A stretch of 64,000 nucleotides of DNA, taken from assembly GCF_016894385.1 (NCBI RefSeq), contig NZ_CP069812.1, positions 1 to 64,000 on the forward strand, in the 5' to 3' direction. This document shows, piece after piece, positions 10,137 to 18,817 of the stretch; position 1 is the first letter of the stretch, and every line of letters begins with the position of its first letter. This DNA comes from Cupriavidus oxalaticus. GTDB taxonomy: Bacteria; Pseudomonadota; Gammaproteobacteria; Burkholderiales; Burkholderiaceae. Both the position numbers and the translations under genes were made by a program. The notes beneath the pieces are model-generated. The model searched no databases, was not told the DNA's origin, and saw only the letters and a list, made by a program, of their open reading frames with translations.

Positions 10137-10466
10137 ATGACTAGCACCACCCCGGCTCCCCAAGAGCCCACCCTCGCCCAAAAACAAGCCCAGCTAGCCG
10201 AAAACCTGGCCAAAGTCGACCGCGCCCAGTTCCGCCGCCGCGACAAGGCTGTCCCACCGCAACCGAGCAAAGCCGTCACCCTCGAGGACCACTTCCTCGA
10301 AGTCAGCGACGATCTTCTGCGCGTCAGCGCAGGCTTCCAGTCCGTCCTGACCTTGCTGGACCTGCAGGCCGGCGACATCCCTGACAGCATCGGTCTGCAC
10401 GCTTTGATTTCGCCGCTCAAGCGGCAGATCGACCGGTGCGCTGATCGCCTGCAGGCGCTTGCTTGA
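10137..10466 (+). CDS. Small conserved hypothetical protein (possibly DUF1484-like)
   Basis: This 109-residue protein starts at ATG 10137, preceded by GGAG at 10127-10130; upstream in-frame codons look noncoding. It has a Pro/Gln-rich N terminus and a helical C-terminal half (LEVSDDLLRVSAGFQSVLTL, then DIPDSIGLHALISPLKRQID). The second half reminds me of the short DUF1484 proteins of Ralstonia and Cupriavidus, but I cannot confirm this. No signal peptide or membrane segment is visible. A strong hairpin follows the stop. Codon use is typical for the chromosome. Function unknown. Confidence 0.7.
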   Translation: MTSTTPAPQEPTLAQKQAQLAENLAKVDRAQFRRRDKAVPPQPSKAVTLEDHFLEVSDDLLRVSAGFQSVLTLLDLQAGDIPDSIGLHALISPLKRQIDRCADRLQALA

Positions 10467-10503
10467 CGAGGGACAGGCCTGCGCAATGCAGGCCTGACAG
10501 CAA

Positions 10504-10530
10504 AACGGCGCGAGCTGGACTCGCGCCGTT
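10504..10530. terminator. Strong GC hairpin, probable terminator
   Basis: AACGGCGCGAG (10504-10514), loop CTGGA, then CTCGCGCCGTT (10520-10530) form a perfect 11 bp stem. It lies ~40 bases after the small gene ending at 10466, with only a short T-containing tail. It may serve both the plus-strand gene and the convergent minus-strand gene ending at 10629. Confidence 0.6.
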
Positions 10531-10628
10531 CTAGTTGTGGCCTGGAGGTTGTGCTGCAAGTTGATGTTTCGGTGTCCAGTCAAGCTCAGGCCCCAATCAC
10601 CGAAACCTACTGAAAGACGCCGCCCGCC

Positions 10629-13271
10629 TCAAGTCACCGCACTCACAAACGCCTCAAACGCCCTAGCCTCCACCGGCGGACAAAAGAAGTGCCCTTGCCC
10701 GTAATCGCACCCGGCCGCCACCAGGATGTCACGCTGCGACCCCGTCTCGACACCCTCAGCAATCACCCGGATGCGCAGCGCATGCGCCATGCCGATGATG
10801 GCGCGGCACAAAGCCACGTCGTCCGGCCCCCGTGTCAGCGAGCGGATGAAAGACTGGTCGATCTTGATGTAGTCAATGTCCAGGCGCCGCAGGTACGACA
10901 AGGACGAGTAGCCGGTGCCGAAGTCGTCGAGCGCGATCTCGATGCCGGCTGCCTGGAAGCGGGAGAGCTGGTCCATGACATCGGCGTTCTGCTCCATCAG
11001 CGAGCCTTCGGTGATCTCGATGACGAGGCTGCCCACCGGCACGTTCCTGCTCTCGATCATGCTGGACCAGGACTCGGGCCCGCTCGCAGGCGCGCAGAAC
11101 TCCACTGGTGATTTGTTGACCGAGATCTGGAAGCCCTTGCCCAGCAGCACCTGCCAGCGCGCAAGCTGGTCCAGCGCTTGCGCCAGCACCCAGCGGCCGA
11201 TGTCAATGATGAGGCCGGATTCCTCCGCGACGGCAATGAAATCGGCCGGGTGGATCGGCCCGCGCACCGGATGGTCCCAGCGGATCAGGGCCTCGGCCTT
11301 GCAGACCTTGCCCGTGCGCAGATCGACAATGGGCTGGTAGTGCAGCGCGAACTGCCCGGACGCCAACGCCGTGCGCAGGTCCTGGGTGATGCGCAGGCGC
11401 TCCCTCTCCACCTGCAGCAGCGCCTGGGTGAAGACCTTCCAGCGATTGCGGCCCTCATCCTTGGCGGCAAACATCGCCTGGTCGGCGCACACCAGCAGGG
11501 CCTCGGCGTTGTCAGCGTCCTTGGGCCAGGTGGCCACGCCGATGCTGGCCGACACCACCACCAGCTCGCCGGCCAGGTGGTAAGGCGCGGCAATCCGCTC
11601 CAGGATCGCCTGGGCAATGTCCCCGGCAACGCCAGCATCGCCCACCGCGGGCAGGATCACGGTGAACTCGTCGCCGGCCAGCCGCGCCACGGTATCCGAC
11701 GCGCGCACCGATGCCGCAATGCGCCGCGCCGCCTCCAGCAGCAACTGGTCGCCCTGGTCGTGGCCGAGAGTATCGTTCACCTCCTTGAAGCGATCCAGGT
11801 CGATGAACAGCAGCGCCAGCACATCCTGCGTGCCGCGCGAACGCTCGATCTCCTGCTCCAGCCGGTCGAAGAACAGGCGGCGGTTGGGAAGATCCGTGAG
11901 CGCATCGAAATTCGCCTGGTGCCGGATGACTTCCTCCGCCTGGCGCTTCTCGGTCATGTCATGGATCAGCGCAACGCGGCAGCGCTCGCCATACGCGTGG
12001 GCCAGGTAGGTATCCACGGTCAGGTAGGCGGGAAACTCGCTGCCGTCCTTGCGGCGGATCGAGAATTCGCCGCTCCACCTGCCCTTGGCTGCCACGGTGG
12101 CCCGCAGGCGTTCGACCAGCCCTGCCGCATTGCCTGCCCCGCTGACGCTATAGCCCGAGCGGCCCCTGATCTCCTCGGCTGTATAGCCGGTGGCAGCGGC
12201 AAAGGCCGGATTCACGTCGATGATGGTGCCATCGAGTGACGTCACCACCATGGCCTCGCTGCTGGACGAATAGACCAGCGAAGCCAGCCGCATTTCCTCC
12301 ATATGGCGCCGTCGCTCCGCCATGGAGCGGCGCAGGCTGTAGTACAGCAGGGCAAGCAGCAGCGTGGAAGCCATGGCGCCAGCCAGGGCAACGCGGCGAT
12401 AGACCTCGTAGGGCGCCAGCACCAGGCCGACCGACTCGCCTACCACAAAATTGAGGCCGAACTCCGGCAATCGGTAATAGCCGAAGACCCGCTCCACGCC
12501 TTCGGAGCCCGACACCGCCCGATAACTACCAGACTCGGGTGACCCGCTGGCGAGGTACGGCCTGTTGCTGGCCGCCCTGGCCAGCGTGCCCTCCAGGGCC
12601 GGCACGCGCGCAATGACCTGGCCGGAAGTCTTGATGACCGACGCCACTTCGCCATCGCGGTTAGTGAACGTGTGCGCAAAGCTGGCGAACTGCTCCGGAC
12701 TGACCGAGACCACGATGACCCCGTCGAAGCTGCCCGCGCGCAGGATGGGGCGCGTGAACTGGATCGACCATTTGCGCGAGACCTTGCCCTTCACCGGGTC
12801 GCTGATGAACAGCATGTCGCGCCCGCCCGCGTTCTGATGGACCCGGAAATGCTCGCGCTCGCTCAGGTCGACCTTCTGGCCGGGCGTGGGCGCGGCGATG
12901 GACGAGTAGATGAGCAGGCCATGCTTGTCGATCACCGACACCTGGAACGACAGGTCCACCACGAGGTTCTGCCGCTCACGCACCATCTCGATGAACCCCG
13001 GCTGGCCGGCCAGCCAGCTGGCCCGCAAGTCCAGCAGGAACTCGGACAGCCGCAGGATGCTGGATTTCGAGTACGCGCCGAACGCCTGGGCCTGGGTTTG
13101 GGTACGCTTCGCGGCGTCGTGCAGCAGGCGGTCCCGCTCGCTCACGAGCTGGAACGCCGCGAACGCCCATGTTGCTATCAGCCACGCCGCCGCCGCCAGG
13201 TTCAATGGGGAAAAGACCGCGCGCAGGCGCTGCAGCGCCTTGCCATAGCGGGTGGTCGAGCGTTCTGGCAT
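10629..13271 (-). CDS. Membrane-bound CACHE-PAS-GGDEF-EAL cyclic-di-GMP protein
   Basis: This 880-residue protein has an N-terminal membrane helix (about residues 25-45), a periplasmic dCACHE-like sensor (about 50-285), a second helix (about 297-315), a PAS domain (about 330-445), then GGDEF (about 455-610) and EAL (about 625-875) domains. The cyclase signature reads AGDEF instead of GGDEF (RLAGDEFTVIL), while the substrate segment DLDRFKEVNDTLGHDQGD is intact. The EAL domain keeps EALIRWDHP, DDFGTGYSSLSYL, IKIDQSFI and VIAEGVET, so c-di-GMP hydrolysis is expected. Net activity is probably phosphodiesterase with a regulatory or weak cyclase. It stands alone, convergent with the small gene to its left. 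Confidence 0.95.
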   Translation of the reverse strand: MPERSTTRYGKALQRLRAVFSPLNLAAAAWLIATWAFAAFQLVSERDRLLHDAAKRTQTQAQAFGAYSKSSILRLSEFLLDLRASWLAGQPGFIEMVRERQNLVVDLSFQVSVIDKHGLLIYSSIAAPTPGQKVDLSEREHFRVHQNAGGRDMLFISDPVKGKVSRKWSIQFTRPILRAGSFDGVIVVSVSPEQFASFAHTFTNRDGEVASVIKTSGQVIARVPALEGTLARAASNRPYLASGSPESGSYRAVSGSEGVERVFGYYRLPEFGLNFVVGESVGLVLAPYEVYRRVALAGAMASTLLLALLYYSLRRSMAERRRHMEEMRLASLVYSSSSEAMVVTSLDGTIIDVNPAFAAATGYTAEEIRGRSGYSVSGAGNAAGLVERLRATVAAKGRWSGEFSIRRKDGSEFPAYLTVDTYLAHAYGERCRVALIHDMTEKRQAEEVIRHQANFDALTDLPNRRLFFDRLEQEIERSRGTQDVLALLFIDLDRFKEVNDTLGHDQGDQLLLEAARRIAASVRASDTVARLAGDEFTVILPAVGDAGVAGDIAQAILERIAAPYHLAGELVVVSASIGVATWPKDADNAEALLVCADQAMFAAKDEGRNRWKVFTQALLQVERERLRITQDLRTALASGQFALHYQPIVDLRTGKVCKAEALIRWDHPVRGPIHPADFIAVAEESGLIIDIGRWVLAQALDQLARWQVLLGKGFQISVNKSPVEFCAPASGPESWSSMIESRNVPVGSLVIEITEGSLMEQNADVMDQLSRFQAAGIEIALDDFGTGYSSLSYLRRLDIDYIKIDQSFIRSLTRGPDDVALCRAIIGMAHALRIRVIAEGVETGSQRDILVAAGCDYGQGHFFCPPVEARAFEAFVSAVT

Positions 13272-13804
13272 CAGATGGGTATCGCAGCGCAGCGAAGAGT
13301 CGACATCGATAGCAGGCTAGTCGAGGGCAGCGAACCCGACAAGCAGCACGCACTCTAGTCCCGTGCTCACCGCGTGGAGCCGGGCCAATGTGCGCCGAAC
13401 GCGTCACATCGTGATCATGCCCCGCTCGCGAATGCGAGAGGGCGGGTATCGGCGACCAGGCGAATGTGCAAAGGCTGGCCGGCATGCATGAGGGCAACTA
13501 TGTGCCATTCCGGCCTGAACGGCACCCCCCGAAAGGGGGCTAAGGCTTTTTCGCGGCAGACATCGCGGCGCCGCATTTTGCCCGCGCAGGCGGACATCAG
13601 GCGTCTTTCACGGCAGTGGAATTCGCGCCAGCGGGCAAGGGTTGCTGCCAGGCATGCGTGCAGACCTGTCAACACAGTCGGAATCTAGATGTTGGTGGTT
13701 GATGGTTGTGCTGTGTATCGCGCAGTTTGCAGGAACATTCAATCAAGAAATCAGAATCTCCCGATCACCAATCAAAACGACTTACTTCTCAATGGAGGTA
13801 CGCA
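13272..13804. other. Noncoding stretch of ~530 bases
   Basis: No supported gene is visible. A minus-strand frame (13415-13675) is open but has no SD and no recognisable similarity. A CCCCCC-GAAA-GGGGG hairpin at 13525-13539 followed by GGCTTTTT could be an orphan terminator. GC content falls towards 13700, approaching the small membrane gene. Confidence 0.45.
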
Positions 13805-13924
13805 ATGAGCGCGTCAGCCGTTGCGCCACTCCGAAGGAGAAGACAGCATGCGAATGAGTGCAGAGCAAATCTGCCATGTTGTTGCCCAACTCGATGGACA
13901 GCTTTATTGGTGAGTTCATCTACT

Positions 13925-14260
13925 ATGCAAAAGACATGGATCTTGTGGTCATGTATTAAGTGGGCAGCATCCGGGATGCTACTCGGTATGATCGCGATCA
14001 TCGGGATTGATGCCTGGACGGCATGGCATTCACCTCAGCACTATCCATTTGGCGCAGAGGGCCCAGTGGCAAATCTCTGGGCCTACCAATCGCAGTGGCA
14101 CTACCTCATTGCATCAGGGCTCGCGCTTTCAGGCTGCTTTTTGGCGATGACCGGAATCTGGTCGCGACATGCGCCGAGATTCATTCGCTGGTCATGCTTT
14201 GTGCCACTTCTGGCCATAGCGATGCATACGGTCTATGAATGGCTCATCCATTTCGAGTGA
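13925..14260 (+). CDS. Small three-helix membrane protein, function unknown
   Basis: The ATG at 13925 opens a 111-residue protein with three hydrophobic segments: MLLGMIAIIGIDAW, YLIASGLALSGCFLAMTGIW and SCFVPLLAIAMHTVYEW. In the same frame an ATG at 13805 has a better SD (GGAGG at 13794-13798). The extra 40 residues it would add are Arg/Cys-rich and do not look like a membrane-protein start, so I prefer 13925. Codon use is less GC-biased than the neighbours, hinting at acquisition. I do not recognise the family. Confidence 0.6.
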   Translation: MQKTWILWSCIKWAASGMLLGMIAIIGIDAWTAWHSPQHYPFGAEGPVANLWAYQSQWHYLIASGLALSGCFLAMTGIWSRHAPRFIRWSCFVPLLAIAMHTVYEWLIHFE

Positions 14261-14489
14261 AACCGTTGCGTCCTTGTTTGAGTTTGACGTGCATCCTACA
14301 TGCGGCATCGCGCTTTCAGGGTAGCGAACGAAGTTGTCCGGTGTGAGTGCCGTCAGTCGTTGGAGCTGCCCCGGCCACTACAGGGCGCGCTAGCGGGAAA
14401 ACCTGCCCACGATCACCCCCAATCTCCCGCAAGAAACCGAAACTGGTCCTCGTTCCCCCTCTGCCACCACCGTCAGCCTACGGGGGAGT

Positions 14490-16265
14490 TCAAGACAAGG
14501 TCGCCAGCAACTTGATGAAGTTGCGCTTCGCGCGATAGGTCGCGCGAATCTCTTCCAGTTCGTTGGTGAACTTCGTGCGCTCCCCCAGCTTTGCCCTCAG
14601 GCGGCCGATGGCGCGCACGATTTCCAATGCCTCGTCATAGCGCGCGTTGCGCGTACCGCTTCCGGCGGCGACCGGCAGCAGCCGATGATAGAGGGCAATC
14701 GCGTCATGCGGATGCGTCCTGCCACGAACAGCTGCCATCTGGCGCCACAGCTGCGTCGCGACCGGGCCACCGATGAATGTGTCCCAGGCCTCGTCGTTCT
14801 TGTCCTCGGCGAGGAAGATCCTGACCAGTTCGGTGCGCGTAGGCGTTTGCCAGTCATAGCGCTCCGATTTTCCTGCCGACTCCTCCTCGTTGATTAGCGC
14901 CCAAATATGCTTGAGTGCCTGCTCGCGGATGTCGTCATGCTTGCCGGTAGCCGTAGCGACCTTCATCAACGCGGGGAACGCGTCGGCCATCGGACGCATC
15001 TCGAAACGACGCCATGCGAATGCGTTGGCCTGGTCGAACTCTTCCCGACGCAGATAAGCGTCGACACAGAAGTCGAGCAGCCGCGGGTCGACATGCCTGC
15101 TCGGCGCCTTGAGGCCGCGCTCCGCCCAGGCGAGTCCGTCGTCCGGGCGACCGTGCTCCACGCAAAGCTCTGCGATCAGCAGAAAGCGGTATGGACTTGA
15201 CAGGTCCTGGGCGTAGATGCGGAGCAGTGCATCCGCGTCGCCGTCAAGCTCCGCCAGCGCTCGCATGGCGTTCTCGAGCTTCATGCGCCGCGCGTCGAGT
15301 GACGCGTGAAACTCGTTGCTCGGACCGAGCACCGGCAAAATCTCCCAGGCCTCGCTCACCAGCTGGCGATAGCGCTGCAATCCGCTCTTGCCGAGAGGTT
15401 CCTCATACATTGGCAAGACATCGTGGAAAGTGTCCCATGCCCCCTCTGTCTGCAGGCGGAACAGTCGCTCCGCGAGCTTCACGGGGTCGGGTCCGGTCTG
15501 CTTGCATGCCTCGAGATGGACAGACGCCAATTCCACGATGCCAGGCATCACGCCGCCGTTGGAATCATCAATCTGCTCGAGGCTCTTTTCCGCGCCGGCG
15601 ATTGCCAGTTCCGACAGCTCGACCACTTGCGCCGCGTGCGGTCCTGCAAGCCTCTCGCGCAACATGTTTGCCAGCGACATCAGGCCGTCGCCGTATGCGT
15701 CAGCTTCCCTCCAGTCCAGCGGCCGGGAAATGCGTGTTGCCTGCCGCACGGCGGTTTTCATGCTGGGCAGATCGGATGCCTGTGCCGAGCGTGCGGCGAG
15801 CAGCAGCTTGTCGCGCAACGTGAGGTCACGTCCGGCAGCTTCCAGCAACAGTTCCTGAAGCGTGTCCTTGTCCAGCGTTGCTACGTATTCGCGAATCACT
15901 TCCCCATAGGTCTTTCGCTTCTTGCGCGGCTTCTCCTGAGTGGCTTCTTCGGCATGGAACACTTCCTGGCCGGAGTTTTCGAGCCAGGAGAGTGCAACGG
16001 CTACGGCGTGCTTGCAGAAGATGCCGGCGTCGCCTACCGGGCAGTTGCACGCGTAGGCGAGTTCACCAGTGTCAGCGACGGCGAGCTCGACCTGGTAACG
16101 GTGCGTGCCACGTACGCCGGCGCGAACAGCGCCTTCGCGTTCCTCAAGACGGGACACTGCGCCGTCGTGGAAATAGGCCTTGCCACGCGCGAACGTCTTG
16201 GTGTCGGTCAGCGACTGGATTTCGGCAAGGGTGAGAATTTCAGCAAGCTTTGAAGGTTCGGACAT
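14490..16265 (-). CDS. SWIM zinc-finger family protein
   Basis: This 591-residue protein has an N-terminal SWIM finger with the CxCx8CxH pattern in YACNCPVGDAGIFCKHAVA (about residues 71-89). SWIM fingers are thought to bind DNA or protein. The rest is a long helical-repeat (TPR/DUF6880-like) array without catalytic motifs that I can identify. Proteins of this build are widespread and poorly characterised. It is monocistronic, flanked by a noncoding gap on the left and a decayed gene on the right. No signal peptide or membrane segment; cytoplasmic. Confidence 0.85.
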   Translation of the reverse strand: MSEPSKLAEILTLAEIQSLTDTKTFARGKAYFHDGAVSRLEEREGAVRAGVRGTHRYQVELAVADTGELAYACNCPVGDAGIFCKHAVAVALSWLENSGQEVFHAEEATQEKPRKKRKTYGEVIREYVATLDKDTLQELLLEAAGRDLTLRDKLLLAARSAQASDLPSMKTAVRQATRISRPLDWREADAYGDGLMSLANMLRERLAGPHAAQVVELSELAIAGAEKSLEQIDDSNGGVMPGIVELASVHLEACKQTGPDPVKLAERLFRLQTEGAWDTFHDVLPMYEEPLGKSGLQRYRQLVSEAWEILPVLGPSNEFHASLDARRMKLENAMRALAELDGDADALLRIYAQDLSSPYRFLLIAELCVEHGRPDDGLAWAERGLKAPSRHVDPRLLDFCVDAYLRREEFDQANAFAWRRFEMRPMADAFPALMKVATATGKHDDIREQALKHIWALINEEESAGKSERYDWQTPTRTELVRIFLAEDKNDEAWDTFIGGPVATQLWRQMAAVRGRTHPHDAIALYHRLLPVAAGSGTRNARYDEALEIVRAIGRLRAKLGERTKFTNELEEIRATYRAKRNFIKLLATLS

Positions 16266-16457
16266 GGAAAAGGGGGCGTCCCATCGCAGTCATTCCGCAG
16301 CGGACGGCGGACCGCCACGATGATACCTGCCCGAACGCGCCTGCCTGCGGGCTTCACGCAGTGCGGTACGCTGCCGCTGGCCAGCTCGCCGCCTGACGCC
16401 TGCCCCCATCCTCTACAATAACTGCTCTATCCGCAACCCGATTGGCCCGACCGGGCA

Positions 16458-16644
16458 ATGAAGATCCTCGAATACACCGGCCTCGCGCTTACCACAAGGT
16501 TGTCGAGGCGATCGGCCGGGATGATTTCCGGGCAGCGCAGGTCAAAAAGCTGGCGAGCCTGACACATGGCAAGTTCTACCGCGCCCGCATGGATGACGCC
16601 AACCGCCTGCTGTTTTCGCTCCTGCGCCACCAGGGCGAGGTCGG
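16458..16644 (+). pseudogene. Superfamily I helicase-like protein, frameshifted N-terminal remnant
   Basis: A start at 16458 gives MKILEYTGL. The similarity then jumps frame and continues as YHKVVEAIGRDDFRAAQVKK and LTHGKFYRARMDDANRLLFSLLRH. I recognise this as the beginning of a family of UvrD/SF1-type DNA/RNA helicases with an N-terminal toxin-like domain. The helicase motor is absent. At least one frameshift and a truncation are needed, so this is a dead fragment. TACAAT near 16415 may be the old promoter. Confidence 0.55.
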
Positions 16645-16863
16645 CTGGTCGAGGCGCTGCTGGAGCGCGGCGCGGAGCGCGACTACGCGTACAACCGCAT
16701 GCTCTTCAGGCGCTTTGAGCAAGGGTGGTATCAGTTCAATCCGGCGTTATCGGTGCGACGGCGGATGCAGGGGAAGGAAGTCTGGGTGCCGGTCGGCAAG
16801 GCCCGAAGCTGGTACCAGTGGCCCCGCCCCGTCGGGTTTGATCGTCCATTGAGCTTTCTCTGA
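16645..16863 (+). pseudogene. Fragment of an unidentified gene ending before the lipase effector
   Basis: A frame different from the helicase remnant is open from 16645 to TGA at 16861-16863. It reads VEALLERGAERDYAYNRMLF then RRFEQGWYQFNPALSVRRRM, ending GFDRPLSFL. It has no start codon of its own in a plausible place and ends ~120 bases before the lipase gene. It could be the 3' end of a gene that once preceded the effector, such as a VgrG or adaptor gene, but I do not recognise it. Confidence 0.4.
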
Positions 16864-16984
16864 TTCACGGCAGCGTCCGTTGAGATGACGTCGATTCCTG
16901 CCACCTAATCGGAGCAATCCGATCCCTGCCGCTGCGGGCGCTGGTTATAAAGGAGCTCACCTGTTACGCGGCGGGAAGTGCTCC

Positions 16985-18817
16985 ATGGAATCTGATCGCA
17001 TCTACCTGAAAACCGGCGAGGAAATCGGTGGGCGTGCCGGTGCCACCATTGCCCTGACACCTTCGGCCGACAAGCGGCGCGTGACACTGCCGGTGCCGCC
17101 TGACAGGGTGATTCCCATCATCTTTCTGCCGGGCATCATGGGCAGCAATTTGCGCATGAGCCGCACGCGCCAGGCGGATACCAGGCGCGCTGACAACATC
17201 GGATGGCGCCCCGACGACCTTCGCGACACCCTGTCCCGTCGCAAGGATTCTCCAGCCCAGCGGCAGCGGAACTTCGATCCCGACGAGACCGAAGTGGACC
17301 GTTATGAAATCACCGAGGATGCCGGCAGGTTCGACATGACCGGCGCGCAAACGGTGGACTCCGACCAGCGGCACGGCAATGTGCCGGACGGACTGCCCAA
17401 TATCGGCTTGCTGATGAGCGCACCGTTGCCGCCGGCCGGCGAGGAATGGAAAGCCAGGCGCGGCGATCATGAATCCACGGCCGCGCAGAAGGCGCGCTGG
17501 CGCGGATGGAGCGAAGTCATGTTCGACACGTACGGCACCGTGATCAAGCTGCTGGAGGGGCATCTGAACGACATGTTGGTGCCATCGTCCAGAGAGCTCT
17601 CGCCAACCTGGAAGCAGGGCAGGAAGGTAAAGGTGCTGGGTGTCGATCCCGCCTGCTGGGGCGGCGCCGGCGATGCGCTGACCGAGGACGATATCCTGCG
17701 CGTGTCGGACTGCTGGTACCCGGTCTACGCGATGGGCTACAACTGGCTGCAAAGCAACGGCATGTCGGCGCGGAAGATTGCCAGGCGCATCGACGAGATC
17801 ATCGGCATGTACAAGGCCAACAAGCGGAAGTGCGAGAAGGTGATCGTGGTCACCCATTCCATGGGCGGACTGGTTGCGCGCGCGCTGCTGCATCCGGAAT
17901 ACGGCAACGCGAAGGACAAGATTCTCGGGATCTACCATGGTGTACAGCCAGCACTCGGGGCCGGAGCGGCCTACAGGCGCGTGCGCGCGGGCTTCGAGGC
18001 GCAGACCAGTCTGTCCGGGGAACTGACCCGGGATGTCCTGGGCAGAACGGGCAAGGAAGTGACGGCCGTGTTTGCCAATGCCTCCGGGCCATTGGAGCTC
18101 TTGCCGAGCGCCTCCTATCCGCGCGGCTGGTTGCGTCTGCAAACATGGGACTACCGTCAGGTAATGGCTTTGCCGATCGTATCGGACGAACCATTGAAAG
18201 CGTACCGGGATGATCTGGAACTGCACCGGACGCTGGGCGTGAGCAAGCCATCGGCACCGGTGGCTGTTGGCGATCCGGTCTATGACATCTATGGGCGCAA
18301 TCCACAGGCATGGTGGCGGCTGCTGAATCCGGAGTGGATCAATCCTGCCGACAAGAAGTATGAACGTGCGGATCCGTACGCATTGGCGAAACTGCGGATT
18401 GCCGATGCACTGGACTTTCACAAGAGCATCAAGGACCTGTATCACCCCACCACTTATGCCAGCTATGGCCATGACAGTGACCAGAAGGCCTACGGCAGTG
18501 TGACCTGGCGCGCGGACACTACCGATCTGGCGCCGCACGGCGACCCACTCATGTGGACGCTCGAGAGCGAGGACGCCGAAGGCCGCATCGTGGTGCGCAC
18601 CAGGAGCGGTCAGCCGTTGACGCTGCGCGTGGATCCTCCGGAGGACGCCGGCGATCAGACGGTGCCGGCCACAGCCTCGGCCGAAGCCGTGCGCGGTACG
18701 CTGTTCCGCCAGACTGGCTATGAGCATCAGGACAGCTATAAGAACCACCTGGTATTGGCCAGCACCCTGTATTCGATCATCAGGATCGCCAACACTGCCG
18801 AATGGTGGGATCAATGA
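16985..18817 (+). CDS. Predicted T6SS lipase effector (Tle-type alpha/beta hydrolase)
   Basis: This 610-residue protein begins with a polar head and then the alpha/beta-hydrolase opening IIFLPGIMGSNL (about residues 45-56). The nucleophile elbow is VVTHSMGGLVAR with Ser292. A late GDQTVP and GYEHQDSYKN supply probable acid and His. It has no Sec signal, as expected for a T6SS-delivered effector. The downstream lipoprotein resembles Tli4 immunity proteins and overlaps by 4 bases (ATGA). That pairing is the main reason for calling it a phospholipase effector (Tle4-like) and not a housekeeping lipase. No VgrG, Hcp or other T6SS gene is in the window. Confidence 0.75.
   Translation: MESDRIYLKTGEEIGGRAGATIALTPSADKRRVTLPVPPDRVIPIIFLPGIMGSNLRMSRTRQADTRRADNIGWRPDDLRDTLSRRKDSPAQRQRNFDPDETEVDRYEITEDAGRFDMTGAQTVDSDQRHGNVPDGLPNIGLLMSAPLPPAGEEWKARRGDHESTAAQKARWRGWSEVMFDTYGTVIKLLEGHLNDMLVPSSRELSPTWKQGRKVKVLGVDPACWGGAGDALTEDDILRVSDCWYPVYAMGYNWLQSNGMSARKIARRIDEIIGMYKANKRKCEKVIVVTHSMGGLVARALLHPEYGNAKDKILGIYHGVQPALGAGAAYRRVRAGFEAQTSLSGELTRDVLGRTGKEVTAVFANASGPLELLPSASYPRGWLRLQTWDYRQVMALPIVSDEPLKAYRDDLELHRTLGVSKPSAPVAVGDPVYDIYGRNPQAWWRLLNPEWINPADKKYERADPYALAKLRIADALDFHKSIKDLYHPTTYASYGHDSDQKAYGSVTWRADTTDLAPHGDPLMWTLESEDAEGRIVVRTRSGQPLTLRVDPPEDAGDQTVPATASAEAVRGTLFRQTGYEHQDSYKNHLVLASTLYSIIRIANTAEWWDQ

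Noticed and set aside
13415..13675. Minus-strand open frame of 86 codons
   Set aside because: No SD, no recognisable domain, and it crosses a CCCCCC-GAAA-GGGGG hairpin; treated as noncoding.
13805..13924. Upstream ATG with a strong GGAGG as the start of the small membrane protein
   Set aside because: The added residues are Arg/Cys-rich and unlike a membrane-protein N terminus; kept as an alternative only. A tiny frame starting at 13848 in another phase could use the SD but is only ~21 codons.
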